A stretch of 64,000 nt of DNA, taken from positions 1,418,501 to 1,482,500 of the forward strand of contig JAKOON010000013.1 in NCBI GenBank assembly GCA_022577435.1. Reading direction: 5' to 3'. The DNA is from Embiotoca jacksoni (lineage: Eukaryota > Chordata > Actinopteri > Embiotocidae). The translations under genes were made by a program, and so were the position numbers. A model generated the notes under the pieces. The model was given only the letters and a program-made list of their open reading frames with translations, was not told the origin of the DNA and made no database searches. Shown here one piece after another: positions 24,301-39,100 of the stretch; the first letter of the stretch is position 1, and every line of letters starts with the position of its first letter.

Positions 24301-26816
24301 CTAAAATATGATAAAAAAGTCATACTATAACATGTCGTGTAAAATATGATAAAAAAGTCATACTATAGCATGTCGTCTAAAATATCATAAAAAAGTCACA
24401 CTATAACATGTCGTCTAAAATATCATAAAAAAGTCATACTATAGCATGTCGTCTGAAATATGATAAAAAAGTCATACTATAGCATGTCGTCTAAAATATG
24501 ATAAAAAAGTCATACTATAACATGTCGTCTAAAATATGATAAAAAAGTAATACTATAGCATGTCGTCTAAAATATGATAAAAAAGTCATACTATAGCATG
24601 TCGTCTAAAATGTGATAAAAAAGTCATACTATAGCATGTCGTCCAAAATATGATAAAAAGTCATACTATAGCATGTCGACTAAAATATGATAAAAAAAAG
24701 TCATACTATAGCATGTCTTCTAAAATATGATAAAAAAAGTCATACTATAGCATGTCGTCCAAAATATGATAAAAAAGTCATACTATAGGCATGTCGACTA
24801 AAATATGATAAAAAAAAGTCATACTATAGCATGTCTTCTAAAATATGATAAAAAAAAAAAGTCATACTATAGTATGTCGTCTAAAATATGATAAAAAAGT
24901 CATACTATAGCATGTCTTCTAAAATATGATAAAAAAAAAGTCATACTATAGCATGTCGTCTGAAATATGATAAAAAAAAAGTCATACTATAGCATGTCGT
25001 CTGAAATATGATAAAAAAGTCATACTATAGCATGTCGACTAAAATATGATAAAAAAAAGTCATACTATAGCATGTCTTCTAAAATATGATAAAAAAAGTC
25101 ATACTATAGCATGTCGTCCAAAATATGATAAAAAAAAGTCACACTATAGCATGTCGACTAAAATATGATAAAAAAAAGTCATACTATAGCATGTCTTCTA
25201 AAATATGATAAAAAAAAAGTCATGCTATAGCATGTCGTCCAAAATATGATAAAAAAGTCATACTATAGCATGTCGTCTAAAATATGATAAAAAAAAAAGT
25301 CATACTATAGCATGTCGTCTAAAATATGATAAAAAAAAAGTCATACTATAGTATGTCGTCTAAAATATGATAAAAAAAGTCATACTATAGTATGTCGTCT
25401 AAAATATGATAAAAAAAAGTCATACTATAGCATGTCTTCTAAAATATGATAAAAAAAAAGTCATACTATAGCATGTCGTCTGAAATATGATAAAAAAGTC
25501 ATACTATAACATGTCTTCTAAAATATGATAAAAAAAAGTCATACTTAGCATGTCGTCTGAAATATGATAAAAAAGTCATACTATAGCATGTCGACTAAAA
25601 TATGATAAAAAAAAGTCATACTATAGCATGTCGTCTGAAATATGATAAAAAAGTCATACTATAACATGTCTTCTAAAATATGATAAAAAAAAGTCATACT
25701 TTAGCATGTCGTCTGAAATATGACAAAAAAAGTCATACTATAGCATGTCGTCCAAAATATGATAAAAAAAGTCATACTATAGCATGTCGACTAAAATATG
25801 ATAAAAAAAAGTCATACTATAGCATGTCTTCTAAAATATGATAAAAAAAAAAGTCATACTTTAGCATGTCGTCTGAAATATGATAAAAAAGTCATACTAT
25901 AACATGTCGTCTAAAATATGATAAAAAAAAGTCATACAATAGCATGTCGTCCAAAATATGATAAAAAAAAGTCACACTATAGCATGTCGTCTAAAATATG
26001 ATAAAAAGTCATACTATAGCATGTCGTCTAAAATATGATAAAAAAAAAGTCATACTGTAACATGTCATCTAAAATATGATAAAAAAGTCATACTATAGCA
26101 TGTCGTCTAAAATATGATAAAAAAAAGTCATACTATAGCATGTCGACTAAAATATGATAAAAAAAAGTCATACTATAGCATGTCTTCTAAAATATGATAA
26201 AAAAAAAAGTCATACTATAGTATGTCGTCTTAAATATGATAAGAAAGTCATACTATAGCATGTCTTCTAAAATATGATAAAAAAAAAGTCATACTATAGC
26301 ATGTCGTCTGAAATATGATAAAAAAGTCATACTATAGCATGTCGACTAAAATATGATAAAAAAAAGTCATACTATAGCATGTCTTCTAAAATATGATAAA
26401 AAAGTCATACTATAGCATGTCGTCCAAAATATGATAAAAAAAAAGTCATACTATAGCATGTCGACTAAAATATGATAAAAAAAAGTCATACTATAGCATG
26501 TCTTCTAAAATATGATAAAAAAAGTCATACTATAGCATGTCGTCTAAAATATGATAAAAAAGTCACACTATAACATGTCGTCTAAAATATGATAAAAAAA
26601 AGTCATACTATAGCATGTCTTATAAAATATGATCAAAAAAGTCATACTATAGCATGTCGTCTAAAATATGACAAAAAAGACATACGATAGCATGTCGTCT
26701 AAAATATGATAAAAAAAAAAGAGTCATACTATAACATGTCGTCTAAAATATGAAAAAAAAGTCACACTATAACATGTCGTCTAAAATATGATAAAAAAAA
26801 AAAAGTCACACTATAG
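21313..26816 (+). repeat. 38-bp satellite, array 5 (near copy of array 3)
   Basis: About 142 units in the same variant order as array 3, from the GTCGCAC unit at the start to the TCTTATAAAATATGATC marker (26616) near the end. Counting the preceding island, this copy is 6,738 bp against 6,814 bp for island 2 plus array 3. The 76-bp difference equals two units, and two units present at 16880-16990 are missing near 26560-26600. It contains several private one-base indels. Confidence 0.95.
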
Positions 26817-28050
26817 CGTGTCGTCCGAAAAATGAAATCTTGACTTTTTGGTCATTTTTCGGAGGACACGATATAGTTTTACATTTTGGTCATTTTTCGG
26901 ATGACATGCTATAGTGTGACTTTTTGTCATATTTTAAACGACGTACTATAAATATGACTTCCGTTTAAATTGTTTCAGGCAACACAACAGTGCAGTTGTC
27001 AGCGTTGTCGTCTTACAGTCTAAAGGTCCGTGGTTCGATCCCCGCCTGGGACTTTCTATGTGGAATTTGCATGTTCCTGCATAGGTAATAAGTAAATTTA
27101 AGTATGTCATCCAAAATTTGGATGACTAACTTATGCATGTTATCATGCATATAGTCCATGATGTAAAACAAACATCATGTAGTCGTAATTGTGACAAAGT
27201 CACACTCCAAGCAAGAACATGCAATCCTCCACAGACAGAGTTCCAAGCCCCTGATCGAACCGAGTACTTCCTGACTGTGAGATGACAACGCTAGCAACTG
27301 CAAAGTTGTGCTGCCTCTACTGCATGTTCGTCTGACTTATATTACTTATATGACTTTTAATCATTTTCTTGAAGAAAGCACGGTGGTGTAATGGTTAATG
27401 TTGTTGCCTCCCAGTCAGAAGGTTGCAGGTTCAATTCTTGCCCTTGCCGTGGCTTTTCATCTAGGATGTTAATGTCATCCTTTCCCCGGAGAGTCTCGAA
27501 CCTGGAACCTTCTGAATGGGAGGGAACAACACCAACCACTGCACCGTAGAACTCTCTTCAATAACATGTTTAAAAGTTATATAAGTCATATAAGTCAGAC
27601 AAGCATGCAAGAGAGTTATCAAAAATGTTGAAGTTCCAATCCAGCGTTGTCATCTCACAATCAGGAGCTTCTGGGTTCGATGGGGGGTCTGGAACTTATT
27701 GTGGAGGATTGCATGTTATTGCTTGAATGTAATGTTTTACATTATTGACAACATGCATAAGTTCGTCATCCATGTTATGGAAAACAAACTTTGCTTTCTG
27801 GTCATTAGTCTTGCAGGAATAATGAATTCACTTGGAAAGTCACAGGCAGGAGTTGAACCCGGTACCTTTCAACTGAGAGGCAACAACTCTGACAGCTGCA
27901 CCACCGTGTTAGCTTCCATAACTTGAACGGAAGTCATACTATAGCATGTCATCCGAAATATGACTAAAAATTCATGCTATAGCACGTCTGAAATATGACA
28001 AAAAGTCATACTATATATAGCATGTCTGAAATATAGCATGTCTGAAAAAA
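26817..28050. mobile_element. Foldback island, copy 5
   Basis: Collinear with copy 1 at offset 20563. It matches copies 2-4 except for AACTTTGCTTTCTGG (about 27788-27802) where the others have AACTTTACTTTCTGG. It is the last island; none occurs in the 32 kb to the right. Confidence 0.75.
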
Positions 28051-31000
28051 GTTATACTATAACATGTCGTCTAAAATATGATAAAAAAAAGTCATACTAT
28101 AGCATGTCCTCTAAAATATGATAAAAAAAAGTCATACTATAGTATGTCGTCTAAAATATCATAAAAAAGTCGCACTATAGCATGTCGTCTAAAATATGAT
28201 AAAAAAGTCATACTATAACATGTCGTCTAAAATATGATAAAAAAGTCATACTATAGCATGTCGTCTAAAATATCATAAAAAAGTCACACTATAGCATGTC
28301 GTCTAAAATATGATAAAAAAGTCATACTATAGCATGTCGTCTAAAATATGATAAAAAAGTCATACTATAACATGTCGTCTAAAATATCATAAAAAAGTCA
28401 TACTATAGCATGTCGTCTAAAATATGATAAAAAAGTCATACTATAGCATGTCGTCTAAAATATGATAAAAAAGTCATACGATAACATGTCGTCTAAAATA
28501 TGATAAAAAAGTCATACTATAACATGTCGTGTAAAATATGATAAAAAAGTCATACTATAGCATGTCGTCTAAAATATCATAAAAAAGTCACACTATAACA
28601 TGTCGTCTAAAATATCATAAAAAAGTCATACTATAGCATGTCGTCTGAAATATGATAAAAAAGTCATACTATAGCATGTCGTCTAAAATATCATAAAAAA
28701 GTCACACTATAACATGTCGTCTAAAATATCATAAAAAAGTCATACTATAGCATGTCGTCTGAAATATGATAAAAAAGTCATACTATAGCATGTCGTCTAA
28801 AATATGATAAAAAAGTCATACTATAACATGTCGTCTAAAATATGATAAAAAAGTAATACTATAGCATGTCGTCTAAAATATGATAAAAAAGTCATACTAT
28901 AGCATGTCGTCTAAAATATGATAAAAAAAGTCATACTATAGCATGTCGTCCAAAATATGATAAAAAAGTCATACTATAGCATGTCGACTAAAATATGATA
29001 AAAAAAAGTCATACTATAGCATGTCTTCTAAAATATGATAAAAAAAGTCATACTATAGCATGTCGTCCAAAATATGATAAAAAAAAGTCATACTATAGCA
29101 TGTCGACTAAAATATGATAAAAAAAAGTCATACTATAGCATGTCTTCTAAAATATGATAAAAAAAAGTCATACTATAGCATGTCGTCTAAAATATGATAA
29201 AAAAGTCATACGATAACATGTCGTCTAAAATATGATAAAAAAGTCATACTATAACATGTCGTGTAAAATATGATAAAAAAGTCATACTATAGCATGTCGT
29301 CTAAAATATCATAAAAAAGTCACACTATAACATGTCGACTAAAATATGATAAAAAAAAGTCATACTATAGCATGTCTTCTAAAATATGATAAAAAAAGTC
29401 ATACTATAGCATGTCGTCCAAAATATGATAAAAAAGTCATACTATAGCATGTCGACTAAAATATGATAAAAAAAAGTCATACTATAGCATGTCTTCTAAA
29501 ATATGATAAAAAAAAAAGTCATACTATAGTATGTCGTCTAAAATTTGATAAAAAAGTCATACTATAGCATGTCTTCTAAAATATGATAAAAAAAAAGTCA
29601 TACTATAGCATGTCGTCTGAAATATGATAAAAAAAAAAGTCATACTATAGCATGTCGTCTGAAATATGATAAAAAAGTCATACTATAGCATGTCGACTAA
29701 AATATGATAAAAAAAAGTCATACTATAGCATGTCTTCTAAAATATGATAAAAAAGTCATACTATAGCATGTCGTCCAAAATATGATAAAAAAAAGTCATA
29801 CTATAGCATGTCGACTAAAATATGATAAAAAAAAGTCATACTATAGCATGTCTTCTAAAATATGATAAAAAAAAAGTCATACTATAGCATGTCGTCCAAA
29901 ATATGATAAAAAAGTCATACTATAGCATGTCGTCTAAAATATGATTAAAAAAAAAGTCATACTATAGCATGTCGTCTAAAATATGATAAAAAAAAAAGTC
30001 ATACTATAGTATGTCGTCTAAAATATGATAAAAAAGTCATACTATAGTATGTCGTCTAAAATATGATAAAAAAAAAGTCATACTATGGCATGTCTTCTAA
30101 AATATGATAAAAAAAAAGTCATACTATAGCATGTCGTCTGAAATATGATAAAAAAAGTCATACTATAACATGTCTTCTAAAATATGATAAAAAAAGTCAT
30201 ACTTTAGCATGTCGTCTGAAATATGATAAAAAAGTCATACTATAGCATGTCGACTAAAATATGATAAAAAAAAGTCATACTATAGCATGTCGTCTGAAAT
30301 ATGATAAAAAAGTCATACTATAACATGTCTTCTAAAATATGTTAAAAAAAAGTCATACTTTAGCATGTCGTCTGAAATATGATAAAAAAGTCATACTATA
30401 GCATGTCGTCCAAAATATGATAAAAAAAGTCATACTATAGCATGTCGACTAAAATATGATAAAAAAAAGTCATACTATAGCATGTCTCCTAAAATATGAT
30501 AAAAAAAAGTCATACTTTAGCATGTCGTCTGAAATATGATAAAAAAGTCATACTATAGCATGTCGACTAAAATATGATAAAAAAAGTCATACTATAGCAT
30601 GTCTTCTAAAATATGATAAAAAAAAAAAGTCAAACTATAGCATGTCGTCTAAAATATGATAAAAAAGTCGTACTATAGCATGTCGTCTGAAATATGATAA
30701 AAAAAAGTCATACTATAGCATGTCGTCTAAAATATGATAAAAAAAGTCATTCTATAACATGTCGTCTAAAATATGATAAAAAAGTCATACTATAGCATGT
30801 CGTCTAAAATATCATAAAAAAGTCACACTATAGCATGTCGTCTAAAATATGATAAAAAAGTCATACTATAGCATGTCGTCTGAAATATGATAAAAAAGTC
30901 ATACTATAACATGTCGTCTAAAATATGATAAAAAAGTCATACTATAGCATGTCGTCTAAAATATCATAAAAAAGTCACACTATAGCATGTCGTCTAAAAT

Positions 31001-34000
31001 ATGATAAAAAAGTCATACTATAGCATGTCGTCTAAAATATGATAAAAAAGTCATACTATAGCATGTCGTCTAAAATATGATAAAAAAGTCATACGATAAC
31101 ATGTCGTCTAAAATATGATAAAAAAGTCATACTATAGCATGTCGTCTAAAATATCATAAAAAAGTCACACTATAACATGTCGTCTAAAATATCATAAAAA
31201 AGTCATACTATAGCATGTCGTCTAAAATATGATAAAAAAGTCATACTATAGCATGTCGTCTAAAATATGATAAAAAAGTCATACTATAGCATGTCGTCTA
31301 AAATATCATAAAAAAGTCACACTATAGCATGTCGTCTAAAATATCATAAAAAAGTCACACTATAGCATGTCGTCTAAAATATGATAAAAATGTCATACTA
31401 TAGCATGTCGTCTAAAATATGATAAAAAAGTCATACTATAACATGTCGTCTAAAATATGATAAAAAAAAAGTCATACTATAGCATGTCGTCTGAAATATG
31501 ATAAAAAAGTCATACTATGGCATGTCGTCTAAAATATGATAAAAAAGTCATACTATAGCATGTCGTCTAAAATATGATAAAAAAAAGTCATACTATAGCA
31601 TGTCGACTAAAATATGATAAAAAAAAAAGTCATACTATAGCATGTCTTCTAAAATATGATAAAAAAAGTCATACTATAGCATGTCGTCTGAAATATGATA
31701 AAAAAGTCATACTATAGCATGTCGTCTGAAATATGATAAAAAAGTCATACTATAGCATGTCGACCAAAATATGATAAAAAAAAAGTCATACTATAGCATG
31801 TCTTCTAAAATATGATAAAAAAAGTCATACTATAGCATGTCGTCTGAAATATGATAAAAAAAGTCATACTATAGCATGTCGACTAAAATATGATGAAAAA
31901 AAAGTCATACTATAGCATGTCTTCTAAAATATGATAAAAAAAAAAGTCAAACTATAGCATGTCGTCTAAAATATGATAAAAAAGTCATACTATAGCATGT
32001 CGTCTAAAATATGATAAAAAAGTCATTCTATAGCATGTCGTCTGAAATATGATAAAAAAAAGTCATACTATAGCATGTCGTCTAAAATATGATAAAAAAA
32101 GTCATTCTGTAACATGTGGTCTAAAAAATGATAAAAAAGTCATACTATAGCATGTCGTCTAAAATATCATAAAAAAGTCACACTATAGCATGTCGTCTAA
32201 AATATGATAAAAAAGTCATACTAAAGCATGTCGTCTGAAATATGATAAAAAAGTCATACGATAACATGTCGTCTAAAATATGATAAAAAAGTCATACTAT
32301 AACATGTCGTCTAAAATATGATAAAAAAGTCATACTATAGCATGTCGTCTAAAATATGATAAAAAAGTCATACTATAACATGTCGTCTAAAATATGATAA
32401 AAAAAAGTCATACTATAGCATGTCTTCTAAAATATGATAAAAAAAAAAGTCAAACTATAGCATGTCGTCTAAAATATGATAAAAAAGTCATACTATAGCA
32501 TGTCGTCTAAAATATGATAAAAAAGTCATTCTATAGCATGTCGTCTGAAATATGATAAAAAAAAGTCATACTATAGCATGTCGTCTAAAATATGATAAAA
32601 AAAAGTCATTCTGTAACATGTCGTCTAAAATATGATAAAAAAGTCATACTATAGCATGTCGTCTAAAATATCATAAAAAAGTCACACTATAGCATGTCGT
32701 CTAAAATATGATAAAAAAGTCATACTAAAGCATGTCGTCTGAAATATGATAAAAAAGTCATACGATAACATGTCGTCTAAAATATGATAAAAAAGTCATA
32801 CTATAACATGTCGTCTAAAATATGATAAAAAAGTCATACTATAGCATGTCGTCTAAAATATGATAAAAAAGTCATACTATAACATGTCGTCTAAAATATG
32901 ATAAAAAAAAGTCATACTATAGCATGTCTTCTAAAATATGATAAAAAAAAGTCATACTATAGCATGTCGTCTGAAATATGATAAAAAAGTCATACTATAG
33001 CATGTCGACTAAAATATGATAAAAAAAAAGTCATACTATAGCATGTCGTCTAAAATATGATAAAAAAAAAAGTCAAACTATAGCATGTCGTCTAAAATAT
33101 GATAAAAAAGTCATACTATAGCATGTCGTCTAAAATATGATAAAAAAGTCATTCTATAGCATGTCGTCTGAAATATGATAAAAAAAAGTCATACTATAGC
33201 ATGTCGTCTAAAATATGATAAAAAAAGTCATTCTATAACATGTCGTCTAAAATATGATAAAAAAGTCATACTATAACATGTCGTCTAAAATATCATAAAA
33301 AAGTCACACTATAGCATGTCGTCTAAAATATGATAAAAAAGTCATACGATAACATGTCGTCTAAAATATGATAAAAAAGTCATACTATAACATGTCGTCT
33401 AAAATATGATAAAAAAGTCATACTATAACATGTCGTCTAAAATATCATAAAAAAGTCACACTATAGCATGTCGTCTAAAATATGATAAAAAAGTCATACT
33501 ATAGCATGTCGTCTGAAATATGATAAAAAAGTCATACGATAACATGTCGTCTAAAATATGATAAAAAAGTCATACTATAACATGTCGTCTAAAATATGAT
33601 AAAAAAGTCATACTATAACATGTCGTCTAAAATATCATAAAAAAGTCACACTATAGCATGTCGTCTAAAATATCATAAAAAAGTCACACTATAGCATGTC
33701 GTCTAAAATATCATAAAAAAGTCACACTATAGCATGTCGTCTGAAATATGATAAAAAAGTCATACGATAACATGTCGTCTAAAATATGATAAAAAAAGTC
33801 ATACTATAACATGTCGTCTAAAATATGATAAAAAGTCATACTATAACATGTCGTCTAAAATATCATGAAAAAAGTCACACTATAGTATGTCGTCTAAAAT
33901 ATCATAAAAAAGTCACACTATAGCATGTCGTCTAAAATATCATAAAAAAGTCACACTATAGCATGTCGTCTAAAATATGATAAAAAAGTCATACTAAAGC

Positions 34001-36169
34001 ATGTCGTCTGAAATATGATAAAAAAAGTCATACGATAACATGTCGTCTAAAATATGATAAAAAAGTCATACTATAACATGTCGTCTAAAATATGATAAAA
34101 AAGTCATACTATAGCATGTCGTCTAAAATATGATAAAAAAGGTCATACTATAACATGTCGTCTAAAATATGATAAAAAAAAGTCATACTATAGCATGTCT
34201 TCTAAAATATGATAAAAAAAAGTCATACTATAGCATGTCGTCTGAAATATGATAAAAAAGTCATACTATAGCATGTCGACTAAAATATGATAAAAAAAAA
34301 GTCATACTATAGCATGTCGTCTAAAATATGATAAAAAAAAGTCATACTATAGTATGTCGTCTAAAATATGATAAAAAAAAAAAGTCAAACTATAGCATGT
34401 CGTCTAAAATATGATAAAAAAGTCATACTATAGCATGTCGTCTAAAATATGATAAAAAAGTCATTCTATAGCATGTCGTCTGAAATATGATAAAAAAAAG
34501 TCATACTATAGCATGTCGTCTAAAATATGATAAAAAAAGTCATTCTATAACATGTCGTCTAAAATATGATAAAAAAGTCATACTATAACATGTCGTCTAA
34601 AATATCATAAAAAAGTCACACTATAGCATGTCGTCTAAAATATGATAAAAAAGTCATACGATAACATGTCGTCTAAAATATGATAAAAAAGTCATACTAT
34701 AACATGTCGTCTAAAATATGATAAAAAAGTCATACTATAACATGTCGTCTAAAATATCATAAAAAAGTCACACTATAGCATGTCGTCTAAAATATGATAA
34801 AAAAGTCATACTATAGCATGTCGTCTGAAATATGATAAAAAAGTCATACGATAACATGTCGTCTAAAATATGATAAAAAAGTCATACTATAACATGTCGT
34901 CTAAAATATGATAAAAAAGTCATACTATAACATGTCGTCTAAAATATCATAAAAAAGTCACACTATAGCATGTCGTCTAAAATATCATAAAAAAGTCACA
35001 CTATAGCATGTCGTCTAAAATATCATAAAAAAGTCACACTATAGCATGTCGTCTGAAATATGATAAAAAAGTCATACGATAACATGTCGTCTAAAATATG
35101 ATAAAAAAAGTCATACTATAACATGTCGTCTAAAATATGATAAAAAAGTCATACTATAACATGTCGTCTAAAATATCATAAAAAAGTCACACTATAGTAT
35201 GTCGTCTAAAATATCATAAAAAAGTCACACTATAGCATGTCGTCTAAAATATCATAAAAAAGTCACACTATAGCATGTCGTCTAAAATATGATAAAAAAG
35301 TCATACTATAGCATGTCGTCTAAAATATGATAAAAAAAAAGTCATCATACTATAACATGTCGTCTAAAATATCATAAAAAAGTCATACTGTAGCATGTCG
35401 TCTAAAATATGATAAAAAAGTCATACGATAACATGTCGTCTAAAATATGATAAAAAAGTCATACTATAACATGTCGTCTAAAATATGATAAAAAAAGTCA
35501 TACTATAGCATGTCGTCTAAAATATCATAAAAAAGTCACACTATAGCATGTCGTCTAAAATATCATAAAAAAGTCACACTATAGCATGTCGTCTAAAATA
35601 TGATAAAAAAGTCATACTATAGCATGTCGTCTAAAATATGATAAAAAAGTCATACTATAACATGTCGTCTAAAATATGATAAAAAAAAAGTCATACTATA
35701 GCATGTCTTCTAAAATATGATAAAAAAAAAGTCATACTATAGTATGTCGTCTAAAATATGATAAAAAAAAAGTCATACTATAGCATGTCGTCTGAAATAT
35801 GATAAAAAAGTCATACTATAGCATGTCGTCTAAAATATGATAAAAAAGTCATACTATAGCATGTCGTCTAAAATATGATAAAAAAAAAGTCATACTATAG
35901 CATGTCGTCTGAAATATGATAAAAAAGTCATACTATAGCATGTCGTCTAAAATATGATAAAAAAGTCATACTATAACATGTCGTCTAAAATATGATAAAA
36001 AAAAAGTCATACTATAGCATGTCTTCTAAAATATGATAAAAAAAAAAGTCATACTATAGCATGTCGTCTGAAATATGATAAAAAAGTCATACTATAGCAT
36101 GTCGACTAAAATATGATAAAAAAAAAGTCATACTATAGCATGTCTTCTAAAATATGATAAAAAAAAGTC

Positions 36170-39100
36170 ATACTATAGCATGTCGTCTGAAATATGATAA
36201 AAAAGTCATACTATAGCATGTCGACTAAAATATGATAAAAAAAAGTCATACTATAGCATGTCTTCTAAAATATGATAAAAAAAAAAAGTCAAACTATAGC
36301 ATGTCGTCTAAAATATGATAAAAAAGTCATACTATAGCATGTCGTCTGAAATATGATAAAAAAAGTCATACGATAACATGTCGTCTAAAATATGATAAAA
36401 AAAAGTCATACTATAACATGTCGTCTAAAATATGATAAAAAAGTCATACTATAACATGTCGTCTAAAATATCATAAAAAAGTCACACTATAGTATGTCGT
36501 CTAAAATATCATAAAAAAGTCACACTATAGCATGTCGTCTAAAATATCATAAAAAAGTCACACTATAGCATGTCGTCTAAAATATGATAAAAAAGTCATA
36601 CTATAGCATGTCGTCTAAAATATGATAAAAAAAAGTCATACTATAACATGTCGTCTAAAATATCATAAAAAAGTCATACTGTAGCATGTCGTCTAAAATA
36701 TGATAAAAAAGTCATACGATAACATGTCGTCTAAAATATGATAAAAAAGTCATACTATAACATGTCGTCTAAAATATGATAAAAAAAGTCATACTATAGC
36801 ATGTCGTCTAAAATATCATAAAAAAGTCACAAGCAATGTCGTCTAAAATATCATAAAAAAGTCACACTATAGCATGTCGTCTAAAATATGATAAAAAAGT
36901 CATACTATAGCATGTCGTCTAAAATATGATAAAAAAGTCATACTATAACATGTCGTCTAAAATATGATAAAAAAAAAGTCATACTATAGCATGTCTTCTA
37001 AAATATGATAAAAAAAAAAGTCATACTATAGTATGTCGTCTAAAATATGATAAAAAAAAAGTCATACTATAGCATGTCGTCTGAAATATGATAAAAAAGT
37101 CATACTATAGCATGTCGTCTAAAATATGATAAAAAAGTCATACTATAGCATGTCGTCTAAAATATGATAAAAAAAAAGTCATACTATAGCATGTCGTCTG
37201 AAATATGATAAAAAAGTCATACTATAGCATGTCGTCTAAAATATGATAAAAAAGTCATACTATAACATGTCGTCTAAAATATGATAAAAAAAAAAGTCAT
37301 ACTATAGCATGTCTTCTAAAATATGATAAAAAAAAAAGTCATACTATAGCATGTCGTCTGAAATATGATAAAAAAGTCATACTATAGCATGTCGACTAAA
37401 ATATGATAAAAAAAAAGTCATACTATAGCATGTCTTCTAAAATATGATAAAAAAAAGTCATACTATAGCATGTCGTCTGAAATATGATAAAAAAGTCATA
37501 CTATAGCATGTCGACTAAAATATGATAAAAAAAAGTCATACTATAGCATGTCTTCTAAAATATGATAAAAAAAAAAGTCAAACTATAGCATGTCGTCTAA
37601 AATATGATAAAAAAGTCATACTATAGCATGTCGTCTGAAATATGATAAAAAAAGTCATACTATAACATGTCGTCTAAAATATCATAAAAAAGTCATACTG
37701 TAGCATGTCGTCTGAAATATGATAAAAAAGTCATACGATAACATGTCGTCTAAAATATGATAAAAAAAGTCATACTATAACATGTCGTCTAAAATATGAT
37801 AAAAAAAGTCATACTATAGCATGTCGTCTAAAATATCATAAAAAAGTCACACTATAGCATGTCGTCTAAAATATCATAAAAAAGTCACACTATAGCATGT
37901 CGTCTAAAATATGATAAAAAAGTCATACTATAGCATGTCGTCTAAAATATGATAAAAAAGTCATACTATAACATGTCGTCTAAAATATGATAAAAAAAAA
38001 GTCATACTATAGCATGTCTTCTAAAATATGATAAAAAAAAAAGTCATACTATAGTATGTCGTCTAAAATATGATAAAAAAAAAGTCATACTATAGCATGT
38101 CGTCTGAAATATGATAAAAAAGTCATACTATAGCATGTCGTCTAAAATATGATAAAAAAGTCATACTATAGCATGTCGTCTAAAATATGATAAAAAAAAA
38201 AGTCATACTATAGCATGTCGTCTGAAATATGATAAAAAAGTCATACTATAGCATGTCGTCTAAAATATGATAAAAAAGTCATACTATAACATGTCGTCTA
38301 AAATATGATAAAAAAAAGTCATACTATAGCATGTCTTCTAAAATATGATAAAAAAAAAAGTCATACTATAGCATGTCGTCTGAAATATGATAAAAAAGTC
38401 ATACTATAGCATGTCGACTAAAATATGATAAAAAAAAAGTCATACTATAGCATGTCTTCTAAAATATGATAAAAAAAAGTCATACTATAGCATGTCGTCT
38501 GAAATATGATAAAAAAGTCATACTATAGCATGTCGACTAAAATATGATAAAAAAAAGTCATACTATAGCATGTCTTCTAAAATATGATAAAAAAAAAAGT
38601 CAAACTATAGCATGTCGTCTAAAATATGATAAAAAAGTCATACTATAGCATGTCGTCTAAAATATGATAAAAAAGTCATTCTATAGCATGTCGTCTGAAA
38701 TATGATAAAAAAAAGTCATACTATAGCATGTCGTCTAAAATATGATAAAAAAAGTCATTCTATAACATGTCGTCTAAAATATGATAAAAAAGTCATACTA
38801 TAGCATGTCGTCTAAAATATCATAAAAAAGTCACACTATAGCATGTCGTCTAAAATATGATAAAAAAGTCATACTAAAGCATGTCGTCTGAAATATGATA
38901 AAAAAGTCATACGATAACATGTCGTCTAAAATATGATAAAAAAGTCATACTATAACATGTCGTCTAAAATATGATAAAAAAGTCATACTATAACATGTCG
39001 TCTAAAATATCATAAAAAAGTCACACTATAGCATGTCGTCTAAAATATGATAAAAAAGTCATACTATAGCATGTCGTCTGAAATATGATAAAAAAGTCAT

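Larger units (their letters stand above)
17219..26816. repeat. Two-island higher-order unit, copy B
   Basis: Island 3, array 4, island 4, array 5; 9,598 bp. It matches copy A in order, in flank markers and in array 3/array 5 detail. It is shorter mainly because array 4 has 1,291 bp fewer than array 2. Island 5 begins a third, incomplete repeat. Confidence 0.7.
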
